Source of the DNA: an uncultured Chitinophagaceae bacterium
GTDB lineage: Bacteria > Bacteroidota > Bacteroidia > Chitinophagales > Chitinophagaceae
Direction of reading: 5' to 3'
Length of the DNA stretch: 64,000 nucleotides
Assembly: GCA_937981995.1 (NCBI GenBank)
Contig: CALJNC010000048.1
Span: 1-64,000 of the forward strand
The position numbers and the translations under genes were made by a program. Below, in pieces: positions 55,040-62,941 of this stretch; the first letter of the stretch is position 1, and the number at the start of each line of letters is the position of its first letter. The notes under the pieces were generated by a model that saw only the letters and a program-made list of their open reading frames with translations, was not told the origin of the DNA and ran no database searches.

Positions 55040-58000
55040 ATGAAAAAATTGTTGTTTCTAATCGTTGTACTGTTCTCTATTTTTCAAGTGGAGGGTCAGG
55101 ATATTCCGTTTCGTTCCAAAGCCAATCCGCATTATTGGCAAAGTCGTAAACCTTATCCTGGCTATTGGCAGCAAGATGTGCATTATAAAATTAAAGCGGA
55201 TATTAATGAGAATTCTAATATAATAACTGCAAGTGAGGAACTAACATATCATAATAACTCACCGCATACATTGCAAGTAGTTTATTTTCATTTATATCAA
55301 AATGCATTTACCAAAGGTAGTTATCTCGCTCAGCTACATGAGGGGAGTGGTCAGCCCGTTACAAGGTTAGGTAAATATCAACGAGCGGGTTTAGGTACGG
55401 TAATAGAAAATCTTAGAGTAAATGGCAAGAAGGTGAAAACCGAACTGGATAATACAATATTAAAAGTTTATCTAAATAGTCCTTTGGTTACAGGAGCCTC
55501 AATTAATATTAGCATGAATTTTCTAACCTTTTTTGAAAGTGAAGGGTTTAGAAGAAGAATGGCGGTTTATAAAAATTGGGGGTTTAACCATTTTAATGGA
55601 GTGCATTGGTACCCGCGTATAAGTGTATATGATAGCAAGAAAGGTTGGGATTTAGATCAACATTTAAACAAAGAACTATATGGTGATTATGGTCGTTTTG
55701 ATGTGGAGCTAACATTTGCTGATAACTATGTAGTAGAGGCAACGGGTAAGCTTATGAATCCGCAGGAGGTATTTCCTGGAGACTTGCGTGAGCGCTTAGA
55801 TATTAAAAATTTTAAAGATAAAAAGTGGGGTGAGAAACCTTCAATAATCACTCCGTATGAAGCGGGTAAAAGAAAAACGTGGAAGTATACTGGCGTTAAT
55901 GTGCATGATTTTGCCTTTACGGCTGACCCTGCCTATCGTTTAGGAGAGGCTACTTGGAATGGAGTTCAATGCGTAGCAATTGTAGATGAAAGCCATTGTA
56001 GTGGTTGGCAAAAAACACCTGATTACATGACTAAGATTATCAAAACATTTAGTGAAGATTTTGGCATGTATGAGTATCCAAAAATTGTTGCTGCTGATGC
56101 GCGCGATGGTATGGAGTATCCTATGCTAACACTTGATGGAGGTAAAGATCCAGATAATCGCGGACTACTGGTACATGAAATTGCGCATAATTGGTTTTAT
56201 GGAATGATCGGTAATAATGAAACCTATAGAGCTGCACTAGATGAAGGCTTTACTCAATTTTTAACCTCATGGGGCTTGGAAAAAATTGATGGAAAAACGA
56301 TGGTAAATACACCACCCAAAAGTAAGTATCTTCAAAAGCATAAAAAGCCAGTAGAAGCAAGAGAGCGTTCTGTTTTTTATAGATATGTAAATGATATGCT
56401 TCGTGGTAGCGATCATGCATTGAATACACACTCAAATGATTTTCACTCTGCGATTGGCCATGGTGGTGGATATAGTTTAGTTTATTACAAAACGGCTGCT
56501 ATGCTTTATAATTTACAATATGTTTTAGGAGATGACTTATTTCAAAAAGCAATGAAAAATTATGTTGCGCAATGGAAGTTTGCACATCCCTACTTTGATG
56601 ATTTTAGAAAGTCAATTGTAAACTATACACACCAAGATTTAGATTGGTTTTTTGATCAATTTTTAGAAACAACAAAAGACTTGGACTATAGTGTAGAAAA
56701 AATTAAAGAAACAAAAGTTACTGATAAGTATGAGATTACGCTAGCGCGAAAAGGAGAGATGCAAATGCCAATTGATGTACGAGTAGTATCTAATAGAGGA
56801 GAGGTATTAGATTTTTATATTCCTAATCAACCCTACGCTAAAAAAACAGATGCTAAAATTTTACCTAAGTGGTATGGGTGGGATGTAATCAATAAAGAGT
56901 ATTCTTTCAAGGCAAAAGTGCCAGGCGGCATAAAATCAGTAGAGATTGACCCTACACATCGATTACCAGATATGAACCCAATGGATAATAGCAAAATGCC
57001 GGGTAAATTATTAAACAAAGGAGTAAATCTAGAATTAGATAGAGGGCTTTATCAATTTCCAAATAGAAAACAATATGTGGCTACATGGCGCCCCGACTTT
57101 TGGTGGAACCCCGTTGATGGAATTAAGGCAGGATTGCATGTTGAAGGAAGTTATTTAAATTTTTCCAAAAAATTTAATGCGTCTGTATGGTATAATACAC
57201 ATGTGCTACAAGGCGATGATTATTTAGTAAATAGTGGTGATGGTTTTTATAGTAAACACAGAATGTTTGACTATACAGTAAATTATTCAACTCCGATACG
57301 TGCTACGAACAATAATGTGGAATGGGGTCTTGGAAGTAGAATGATGGAAGGATTTGCTAAGCATTACATTTTTGGAGCCTATAAACCTAATAAGAAAAAC
57401 ACTATTCGTTTAGGTTTGAACTCTTTATACCGCTTCGGTAATTTTAATAGAGATTATTTATTTTTTCCTAATGAGTGGAGTAGTGATGTAAGTGATAATG
57501 GCAATGGAAGAACAAATACTTATGTACAAGCAGATTGGTTTAAGAACTATCGCAGAGTAAAATCAGTAGGTACATTTAGAACAAGCGTAAGATTACCTAT
57601 TCCTACTCGATCTAAAATTGATAATTATAATTATACCTACCTTGAAGGTGAATTAAAGCACAATACATTCTGGAAAAAATTTGATATTAAAACAAGATTA
57701 TTTGCACGCTTTGGAATGGGCGCCTTAGCACCAACTGAAAGTGCCTTATACTTGCAGGGAGCTAACCCTGAAGAATTAATGGAAAACAAGTACACCCGTA
57801 CACATGGGATTGTGCCAAGCGATTTAGGTGGTTTTTCTACAACAGGATTTGCCAATATGCATGCCGGTGGAGGTTTAAACTTACGAGGTTACAATGGTTA
57901 CTATGCAGTAGATGATAATGACAATGGCGAGATTTTTATAAACTACAAAGGCTTGAGTGGTGCAAGTGCAAGTATTGAAGTTGAGTTTGATCGTTTCTTT

Positions 58001-58312
58001 AAAAAAGTAAGACCAAAGAAATTTGGAAATTGGTTACATTTTGATCCTTACTTGTTTGCCGATGGCGGTCTTATGACTAGAGGTGAATACAATCCATTGG
58101 ATATTACTGAAAATAATCCTACCACACAATGGAGTAAGTTTAGAATGGATGCTGGAATTGGTCTTGCAGCTACTATTAAAAAATGGGGTGTTTTTCAAAA
58201 GGTAAAACCTTTAACGGTTCGATTTGATGTACCTTTCTTCTTAAGTGCTCCTCCTTTCGGACAAGAGTATCTTGATTTCCGTTGGGTAATTGGTGTGAAT
58301 AGAGCATTTTAA
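55040..58312 (+). CDS. M1 family metallopeptidase with outer-membrane-barrel-like C-terminal half
   Basis: 1090 residues, about twice a minimal M1 catalytic unit. Signal peptide MKKLLFLIVVLFSIFQVEGQ. The M1 N-terminal domain and catalytic core are clear: HEIAH at residues 379-383 gives two zinc ligands and E380, and the third ligand Glu is 19 residues after the second His (LDEGF, E402); EYPMLTLDGG precedes it. Residues from about 650 on are rich in aromatic-alternating strands. They contain GGGLNLRGYNGYY near residue 948, resembling the L6 'RGY' of Omp85-type barrels, and end in Phe. It may be an outer-membrane-anchored aminopeptidase. Divergent from gene 54098 across operator A3. Confidence 0.9.
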   Translation: MKKLLFLIVVLFSIFQVEGQDIPFRSKANPHYWQSRKPYPGYWQQDVHYKIKADINENSNIITASEELTYHNNSPHTLQVVYFHLYQNAFTKGSYLAQLHEGSGQPVTRLGKYQRAGLGTVIENLRVNGKKVKTELDNTILKVYLNSPLVTGASINISMNFLTFFESEGFRRRMAVYKNWGFNHFNGVHWYPRISVYDSKKGWDLDQHLNKELYGDYGRFDVELTFADNYVVEATGKLMNPQEVFPGDLRERLDIKNFKDKKWGEKPSIITPYEAGKRKTWKYTGVNVHDFAFTADPAYRLGEATWNGVQCVAIVDESHCSGWQKTPDYMTKIIKTFSEDFGMYEYPKIVAADARDGMEYPMLTLDGGKDPDNRGLLVHEIAHNWFYGMIGNNETYRAALDEGFTQFLTSWGLEKIDGKTMVNTPPKSKYLQKHKKPVEARERSVFYRYVNDMLRGSDHALNTHSNDFHSAIGHGGGYSLVYYKTAAMLYNLQYVLGDDLFQKAMKNYVAQWKFAHPYFDDFRKSIVNYTHQDLDWFFDQFLETTKDLDYSVEKIKETKVTDKYEITLARKGEMQMPIDVRVVSNRGEVLDFYIPNQPYAKKTDAKILPKWYGWDVINKEYSFKAKVPGGIKSVEIDPTHRLPDMNPMDNSKMPGKLLNKGVNLELDRGLYQFPNRKQYVATWRPDFWWNPVDGIKAGLHVEGSYLNFSKKFNASVWYNTHVLQGDDYLVNSGDGFYSKHRMFDYTVNYSTPIRATNNNVEWGLGSRMMEGFAKHYIFGAYKPNKKNTIRLGLNSLYRFGNFNRDYLFFPNEWSSDVSDNGNGRTNTYVQADWFKNYRRVKSVGTFRTSVRLPIPTRSKIDNYNYTYLEGELKHNTFWKKFDIKTRLFARFGMGALAPTESALYLQGANPEELMENKYTRTHGIVPSDLGGFSTTGFANMHAGGGLNLRGYNGYYAVDDNDNGEIFINYKGLSGASASIEVEFDRFFKKVRPKKFGNWLHFDPYLFADGGLMTRGEYNPLDITENNPTTQWSKFRMDAGIGLAATIKKWGVFQKVKPLTVRFDVPFFLSAPPFGQEYLDFRWVIGVNRAF

Positions 58313-58375
58313 TTATTTGTATTAATTTTATAGTCCATATTCCACGCTTGGCGTGACAAACTAAACCAAACAACC

Positions 58376-59005
58376 GTGACAACAATATTAATATACGAAG
58401 ACAATATTGACTATGCTCAAAGTCTTTCTGCCTTTTTTGATATGGAGAAAGACCTAAAGGTAATTGGTCATTATGAAAACCCTAGTGAAGTAGCTACGCA
58501 GATTAAGGAAATCAATCCTGACGTGGTGATCATGGATATTGATATGCCCAAAATGAATGGCATAGAAGCGCTCAAAGAAATTCGAAAAACGGACTCCGAA
58601 GCTTTAGTCTTAATGCTTACAGTTTTTGATGACGAGGATCGGATTTTTGAAAGTATACAAAGTGGTGCAAATGGCTTCTTACTGAAAGAAAGTAAACCGA
58701 AAAAAATTATTGATGCGATACGTGATGTGGTAGACGGTGGAGCTCCCATGACAGGTTCAGTGGCGCGGAAAGTTTTGAACCAGTTTAATGTAATAAAGCC
58801 CAAAGAGGAGACTATTGATTTATCTAAACGTGAAAAAGAGATACTTAGTTTTTTAGTAAATGGAATGAGTTATAAAATGATTGCGAGTGCATGCGCTATT
58901 TCTTATCATACTGTAAATGCACATATTCGTAAAATTTACGATAAGCTGCATGTGAGCTCTGCTACGGAAGCTGTAGCTAAAGCTATGAAAAATAGATTAA
59001 TATAA
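58376..59005 (+). CDS. Response regulator, NarL/LuxR type (system B)
   Basis: 209 residues from GTG 58376; the leader CTAAACCAAACAACC precedes it and there is no in-frame ATG nearby. Receiver domain: ILIYEDNIDYAQSL (acidic pair), VVIMDIDMPKMNGIEAL (phospho-Asp near residue 55), MLTVFDDE and LLKESKP (Lys). LuxR HTH near 145-200: LSKREKEILSFLVNGMSYKMIASACAISYHTVNAHIRKIYDKL. Two histidine kinases of the matching HisKA_3 type are encoded about 2-5 kb away on the other strand, without a regulator of their own in the window. Confidence 0.94.
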   Translation: MTTILIYEDNIDYAQSLSAFFDMEKDLKVIGHYENPSEVATQIKEINPDVVIMDIDMPKMNGIEALKEIRKTDSEALVLMLTVFDDEDRIFESIQSGANGFLLKESKPKKIIDAIRDVVDGGAPMTGSVARKVLNQFNVIKPKEETIDLSKREKEILSFLVNGMSYKMIASACAISYHTVNAHIRKIYDKLHVSSATEAVAKAMKNRLI

Positions 59006-59009
59006 AAAA

Positions 59010-59029
59010 GCGTCCTTAATTAAGGACGC
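59010..59029. terminator. Intrinsic terminator between system B regulator and gene 59055
   Basis: GCGTCCTTAATTAAGGACGC is a 20-nt perfect palindrome. On the minus strand it is followed by six T's, so it mainly ends gene 59055; on the plus strand the T-run is broken (CTTTGCTTTT). Confidence 0.85.
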
Positions 59030-59054
59030 CTTTGCTTTTAATGAAAAGGACTAC

Positions 59055-59870
59055 CTAGTTAATTTTATAACCAGTAAAATGATTGTAACCACCGTTGCTG
59101 CCAAAATTTAATGTACCCGCAGTATAAATTCTAGGTTTTACAACATCACCTTGAGACAATTTGATTGTCATTGCACATTTGCCTGACCAAGCTGTGCTAG
59201 ATGATGGTGTAGACCAATTCATTTCTGTGTTCGTGTTAATAAAGAAACCTACACTAGTTTGTGCAGGAGTAGACATTGACGCAAAAACTACAGATACGTT
59301 AAATACATACACTCCGTCTTCAGGAACTGTAAACTCTCCAGTAGTTGGATTATAGTTATTACCATCATCATGAACCTGACTAGAGAATATTGGAGATGTC
59401 CCGGATGTTACGCTACCTGAACTGGGAGAGCCTTCAGCCCTAAATGAAATAACTTGCTTAGGTGCTACTTCTTTAGCATATAAGGCAAATGGAACACTAA
59501 GCAATTGAGTTCGGCCTACATCTGTAAATGTACTACCACCGTTTGGGTCAATGCGTACTTGTAGGTATTTATCGCCATTGCTCCAATCAATATTAGAAAA
59601 GGTATTACTTATAGGCGTTCCGTCACCTACTTTTACATTATAAAGTCCATACGTATTAGTGGTTACGGAATGATCTTCGGTGTATAGGACACTTCCGGTT
59701 GAACTTCCTTGTCGCATTACTAGGCGTAATTTAATTGCTTGTCCAGATAAGGCTTGCCCCGATGCATTACGTGCAACCCCTTGGTAGTTAAATAAATCAG
59801 GTGCTTGTGCAAATAAAGTACTCATGCTTAAAAAGAAAGCTACGGCTGCTAATAAAATTTGTTTTTTCAT
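59055..59870 (-). CDS. Secreted C1q/TNF-like protein of regulon B
   Basis: 271 residues. Signal peptide MKKQILLAAVAFFLSMSTLFAQ. Residues 25-135 are the domain often found at the start of Bacteroidota fibre-like proteins (FNYQGVARNASGQALSGQ, YTEDHSVTTNTYGLYNVKVGDG, LQVRIDPNGGSTF, then QLLSVPFALYAKEV). Residues about 145-271 look like a C1q/TNF jelly-roll: IFSSQVHDDGNNYNPTTGEFTVPEDGVYVFNVSVVF. Such domains trimerise and bind ligands. The gene starts 25 bp after gene 59896 and is probably in the same unit, under operator B1. Confidence 0.82.
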   Translation of the reverse strand: MKKQILLAAVAFFLSMSTLFAQAPDLFNYQGVARNASGQALSGQAIKLRLVMRQGSSTGSVLYTEDHSVTTNTYGLYNVKVGDGTPISNTFSNIDWSNGDKYLQVRIDPNGGSTFTDVGRTQLLSVPFALYAKEVAPKQVISFRAEGSPSSGSVTSGTSPIFSSQVHDDGNNYNPTTGEFTVPEDGVYVFNVSVVFASMSTPAQTSVGFFINTNTEMNWSTPSSSTAWSGKCAMTIKLSQGDVVKPRIYTAGTLNFGSNGGYNHFTGYKIN

Positions 59871-59895
59871 GATTTTTGTTTTTAAATTGATTTGG

Positions 59896-60399
59896 TTAGT
59901 TGTTTTTTTGAATTTTATAAGTGTTTCTTGAAGTTGTTTTGTTATTTGTAAAATGTACGTTTAGTAGATAGTTGCCAACGGAAAAGCCGCTAATATCAAT
60001 TTGCTGTTTTTCTGTACCAGAAGTCAAAACACACTCTTTACGAATTAATGTTTTACCGGTAGCATCAATCAATAAAAGTTGCATTTGTCCTCCCGTAGTA
60101 AATTGTGGTTGAAGGTTAAGTATAGCAGCTGTTGGATTAGGGTAAATACTTAATTGATCTTGTGAGATAATTATATCTTCGGTGCTCGTTGCAAATTTTT
60201 CTTCAGGCTGTAATAATCCTTGTGTGATCACAATTGCAGTGCTCGTTTCGGTAGATACCAAGGTCATCTCACCTATGGAATAATCAAAGGAATTGCTTCC
60301 AATAGTACCACCTCCGCCACTAGCATTTAAGGTGCTTTGGGCATACAAGCTACCGCTGCAAAGCAGCAGGCCCAGAATAGTTATTTTTAGTTTTTTCAT
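59896..60399 (-). CDS. Short secreted protein with T9SS type A tail (regulon B)
   Basis: 167 residues from ATG 60399, which puts MKKLKITILGLLLCSGSLYAQ as signal peptide; an upstream ATG at 60495 is rejected as it reads through the leader. The N-terminal part is short (about 60 residues: GGTIGSNSFDYSIGEMTLVS) and the rest is the type A sorting domain (SIYPNPTAAILNL, then VGNYLLNVHF), so most of the protein is export signal. It leads the unit with gene 59055. Operator B1 lies about 98 bp upstream, with a 68-nt leader after the -7 element. Confidence 0.82.
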   Translation of the reverse strand: MKKLKITILGLLLCSGSLYAQSTLNASGGGGTIGSNSFDYSIGEMTLVSTETSTAIVITQGLLQPEEKFATSTEDIIISQDQLSIYPNPTAAILNLQPQFTTGGQMQLLLIDATGKTLIRKECVLTSGTEKQQIDISGFSVGNYLLNVHFTNNKTTSRNTYKIQKNN

Positions 60400-60466
60400 A
60401 ATTTTAATTTGTTTTTTTGGTTTTACTTGCCACGCTAAAGGTGTGGTTTTGTGTTTATTTATAATA

Positions 60467-60514
60467 CAAAGGTGCGGTGCGTATTTACTTCTCACAATAG
60501 CGAATATTCGCTAT
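60467..60514 (-). promoter_or_regulatory. Operator B1 plus -7 element, upstream of gene 59896
   Basis: ATAGCGAATATTCGCTAT (60497-60514) is a perfect 18-bp palindrome. Exactly 22 bp later (minus-strand reading) comes CACCTTTG (60467-60474). The intervening bases GCACCGCACC and the TGTG just after the palindrome are shared with B2. The leader downstream contains an imperfect CCACGC/GTGTGG inverted repeat. Confidence 0.78.
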
Positions 60515-60544
60515 GCGGTAAATGATGGTCGATTGCAAAATTGA

Positions 60545-60952
60545 CTACTGTCTGGTTAACTCAATTTGTTCCGTTAAGCCTAAAGTGTTAGCTCCTACAG
60601 TCCCTTTATTTTTACTTGTGAACTTAATAGGGAACTCCATGGATCCTGCGCAGGGATAGCTAAATGAAGTTGAATCTGAGAAGGTTAGATTAATATTGTC
60701 ATTGGTGCCGTTATTCGTTATTTCCCAATTGAATGTTAGAATAGGGCCAATTAAAGTGCCATTAAGCTCACCACAGTCAAAAGCGAAGAAGTCTGAATTC
60801 ATGCTCGCACCCGTGCCATCCGAATTTAGAGTCAAGGTGCCGCCGTCTGAGGTATTCCATATGCCAGGCGCAGTTTCAAAAGCATCTTTTTTACAAGATG
60901 TAATTGTAATGATAATTAATAGTGCGAGTGTTGTGATTTTAAATAGTTTCAT
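60545..60952 (-). CDS. Small lipoprotein of regulon B (lipocalin-like)
   Basis: 135 residues. Lipobox TITSC-KKD with Cys near residue 20. The body is a short beta barrel or sandwich candidate: GIWNTSDGGTLTLNSDGTG, LTFNWEITNNGTNDNI and the final LGLTEQIELTRQ fit small lipocalin-like lipoproteins of Bacteroidota. Operator B2 starts 54 bp before the ATG. A single-gene unit, with operator B1 of the next unit between its end and gene 59896. Confidence 0.78.
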   Translation of the reverse strand: MKLFKITTLALLIIITITSCKKDAFETAPGIWNTSDGGTLTLNSDGTGASMNSDFFAFDCGELNGTLIGPILTFNWEITNNGTNDNINLTFSDSTSFSYPCAGSMEFPIKFTSKNKGTVGANTLGLTEQIELTRQ

Positions 60953-60975
60953 ATTGATTTGTTTTATTTATAACA

Positions 60976-61023
60976 CAAAGGTGGCGTGCGTAATTTTCCC
61001 CCACAATAGCGAATATTCGCTAT
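60976..61023 (-). promoter_or_regulatory. Operator B2 plus -7 element, upstream of gene 60545
   Basis: ATAGCGAATATTCGCTAT (61006-61023), identical to B1, then exactly 22 bp to CACCTTTG (60976-60983); the ATG at 60952 is 24 bp beyond. It lies at the 3' end of the broken kinase gene, whose stop is at 61058. Confidence 0.78.
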
Positions 61024-61057
61024 AGGGTGTCCTGAAACGATCTTGCCCGTTTAGGCC

Positions 61058-62032
61058 TTATAATGGAAATGAAAGATTGACGATAAACTGTTTGTTTTTC
61101 TGCGTCAAATTTAATTGGCCGCCTATATCGTCTGTTCTTTTTTTGATGTTGCTCAAGCCCAAGCCGCTTGCTTCGCTTGTATTTATTTGTTGCGCCGTAT
61201 CGTTTCGGATTTGTAGTTTGAGTGCATCTTTTTCTTTTTGTAAGGAAGCCATAACGACTTCGCCTGTGCCATATTTTGTGGCATTGGTAATGGCTTCTTT
61301 AAAAATCAAGAAAATAGTTTGTCGCAGTTCGGCAGCTACTTTTTCATCTTTGCTTTCTATATTATGCTCTAGTTGAAACTCTACATCCTTAGCGCCTAGC
61401 ATATCTTCGGCAAAGTCAATCATGCGGTACGCAAGATCCATTACATTATCCTTGCGGGAGTCAATTGCCCAAACGGTGTCTCGCATTCTTCGGGTAGCAT
61501 CTCGGCTCATGGAGGCAATTTTGCCTACGGAACCTTTAAGCTCTTTGCTGGCTTTCATTTCCAACAGTTCGGATTGCATAGATAGGCTGGTGAGCAAGGT
61601 GCCTACATCATCGTGTAGGTCGCTACTCATTTTGGTTCTAAAGGTTTTGTCGCGTTCTTCTTGTTCTTTTATGTTGCGGTATTTTATACGTTTTATTATA
61701 AAGTATATAGAGGACAGTAAACCCGCTAAAATTAAAAAGAATATTATTTTATTTCTATTGGCTGTAGCCGCCACAATTTTTTTGTCGGCATTTAGTTGAA
61801 TGATTTTTTTTTCTTTTTCGATATTACTTATCCTAACTAGATAACGTTGTGTAGCGTTGGTATTTTCTTTTCTATATTTTCTATTAGTCAGCGTCATTAA
61901 TTCTTTTTGGTGCTGATACGCTTGTGAGTAATTGTTTCTTGAGTCAAAAAACTTGACAAACGCTTTATTCAGATTTATTTTAAAATCTAAATCATCAGAT
62001 TTTTCTGCAATGGCATTAGACCGTTTAAGCAT
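61058..62032 (-). CDS. C-terminal fragment of the broken kinase: membrane helix, HisKA_3, HATPase
   Basis: 324 residues from ATG 62032 as it stands. Membrane helix KIIFFLILAGLLSSIYFI (near residue 95), phospho-His block MSSDLHDDVGTLLTSLSMQ (near 133), the N-box IFKEAITNATKYGTG and the Gly-rich end GLGLSNIKKRTDDIGG are complete. It could be made as an internal product if translated from 62032, but would lack the sensor. Closely similar over the whole kinase part to the gene at 62942. Confidence 0.8.
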   Translation of the reverse strand: MLKRSNAIAEKSDDLDFKINLNKAFVKFFDSRNNYSQAYQHQKELMTLTNRKYRKENTNATQRYLVRISNIEKEKKIIQLNADKKIVAATANRNKIIFFLILAGLLSSIYFIIKRIKYRNIKEQEERDKTFRTKMSSDLHDDVGTLLTSLSMQSELLEMKASKELKGSVGKIASMSRDATRRMRDTVWAIDSRKDNVMDLAYRMIDFAEDMLGAKDVEFQLEHNIESKDEKVAAELRQTIFLIFKEAITNATKYGTGEVVMASLQKEKDALKLQIRNDTAQQINTSEASGLGLSNIKKRTDDIGGQLNLTQKNKQFIVNLSFPL

Positions 62033-62194
62033 TTGATGAATCTCATTGATGCTTACTTTGCCAGCAAATGTTCTTGGATCATTTTTTTTGCCAATCTAGG
62101 TAGGTATGCACTAATTCTGGGATAACCCAACCTACCGAAGATATACCATCATTATTCTCGAATAGTGAGAGTGATATTTTCAGGTGTTGTTCAC

Positions 62195-62860
62195 TCAGGA
62201 TGTATTTTTTCTGATCTTTATACAAGGAGCCCAAATTGAACTCAGCAACTGCCTGAAGCCTAAACTGCTTGAATTTTTTTGCCTGATTAATGCATTGTAC
62301 AAAGTATAATTTAGCACTGTCTTTTTTTCTAACCTATAGTAAGCATCGCCCAGGTTATTAATATTGTGGGTAGTTAGTTTTGGTCGACCAATTTTTTCAG
62401 CCAGATCAATCACTCTGTGATTGGTTTTAATGGCTTCAATAGCAGGTAACATCCAAGTTCTTTGGGTAAGTGCTTTAATTAACCCCATTGTGTCTTTCAG
62501 ATTGACATACGTTTTTTCTGCTAAACTATTGTATTCTATAAAATGGAAATTGTCATGTCGTTTCCGGTAAATGGTAGCTATTTTAACATAGGAATCTGCT
62601 TCTTTTTTGACTTCATTTAGCTTCTTATAAATTTTGCTTGATAAGATTAAATACTTTTTAGACGAATCATATTCATCGGTTTTGAAAAAATAATATGAAC
62701 CTATTTTGAATAGTTGGTTGGCTTGCTCTAACGGATCTTTTTGATTTTTTAATTCGTTTTTATAAATTGTAATGCTATCCTTTTCTTGTGCGTATAAGCT
62801 TTTACTCAAGAAGAAAAGAATTGCCAATACCAAAAATGAAAAGGATACTTTTGAACTCAT
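62195..62860 (-). CDS. N-terminal fragment of the broken kinase: signal peptide and TPR repeats
   Basis: 221 residues, of which the first about 179 are in the proper frame: signal peptide ending SLYAQ, then TPR-like helices (QANQLFKIGSYYFFKTDEYDSSKKYL, ADSYVKIATIYRKRHDN). The last 40 residues (from TVLNYTLYNALI) are out of frame after the A7 run. The ATG lies only 7 bp from the -7-like TACCTTTA of operator B3, so the message would be nearly leaderless. Confidence 0.7.
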   Translation of the reverse strand: MSSKVSFSFLVLAILFFLSKSLYAQEKDSITIYKNELKNQKDPLEQANQLFKIGSYYFFKTDEYDSSKKYLILSSKIYKKLNEVKKEADSYVKIATIYRKRHDNFHFIEYNSLAEKTYVNLKDTMGLIKALTQRTWMLPAIEAIKTNHRVIDLAEKIGRPKLTTHNINNLGDAYYRLEKKTVLNYTLYNALIRQKNSSSLGFRQLLSSIWAPCIKIRKNTS

Positions 62861-62866
62861 TGTAGG

Positions 62867-62914
62867 TAAAGGTAATTCTCTCGCTTCTAGGATACAATAG
62901 CGAATGTTGGCTTT
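62867..62914 (-). promoter_or_regulatory. Operator B3 (decayed) plus -7-like element, upstream of the broken kinase
   Basis: Reading the minus strand, AAAGCCAACATTCGCTAT (62897-62914) keeps one intact half (ATTCGCTAT) of the B palindrome and six of nine bases in the other. Exactly 22 bp later is TACCTTTA (62867-62874), one base off TAnnTTTG, and the shared TGT follows the palindrome. The spacing match to B1 and B2 is what makes this more than chance. Confidence 0.6.
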
Positions 62915-62941
62915 TGACTTTGCAGTCTTTCTAATAAAGGA

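Larger units (their letters stand above)
61058..62860 (-). pseudogene. Sensor histidine kinase (system B, copy 1), reading frame broken twice
   Basis: The minus strand encodes a signal peptide, TPR sensor, membrane helix, HisKA_3 and HATPase, but not in one frame. The first frame (from 62860) is good to residue about 179 (GDAYYRLEKK); then one A seems missing at the A7 run 62322-62328. The next frame reads a convincing TPR continuation (DSAKLYFVQCINQAKKF, FNLGSLYKDQKKY) for some 80 codons, until one A too many at the A8 run 62082-62089 returns to the original frame (NDPRTFAGKVSINEI). Corrected length is about 600 residues. Either true decay, slippage control or sequencing error. The two intact pieces are listed separately. 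Confidence 0.8.
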
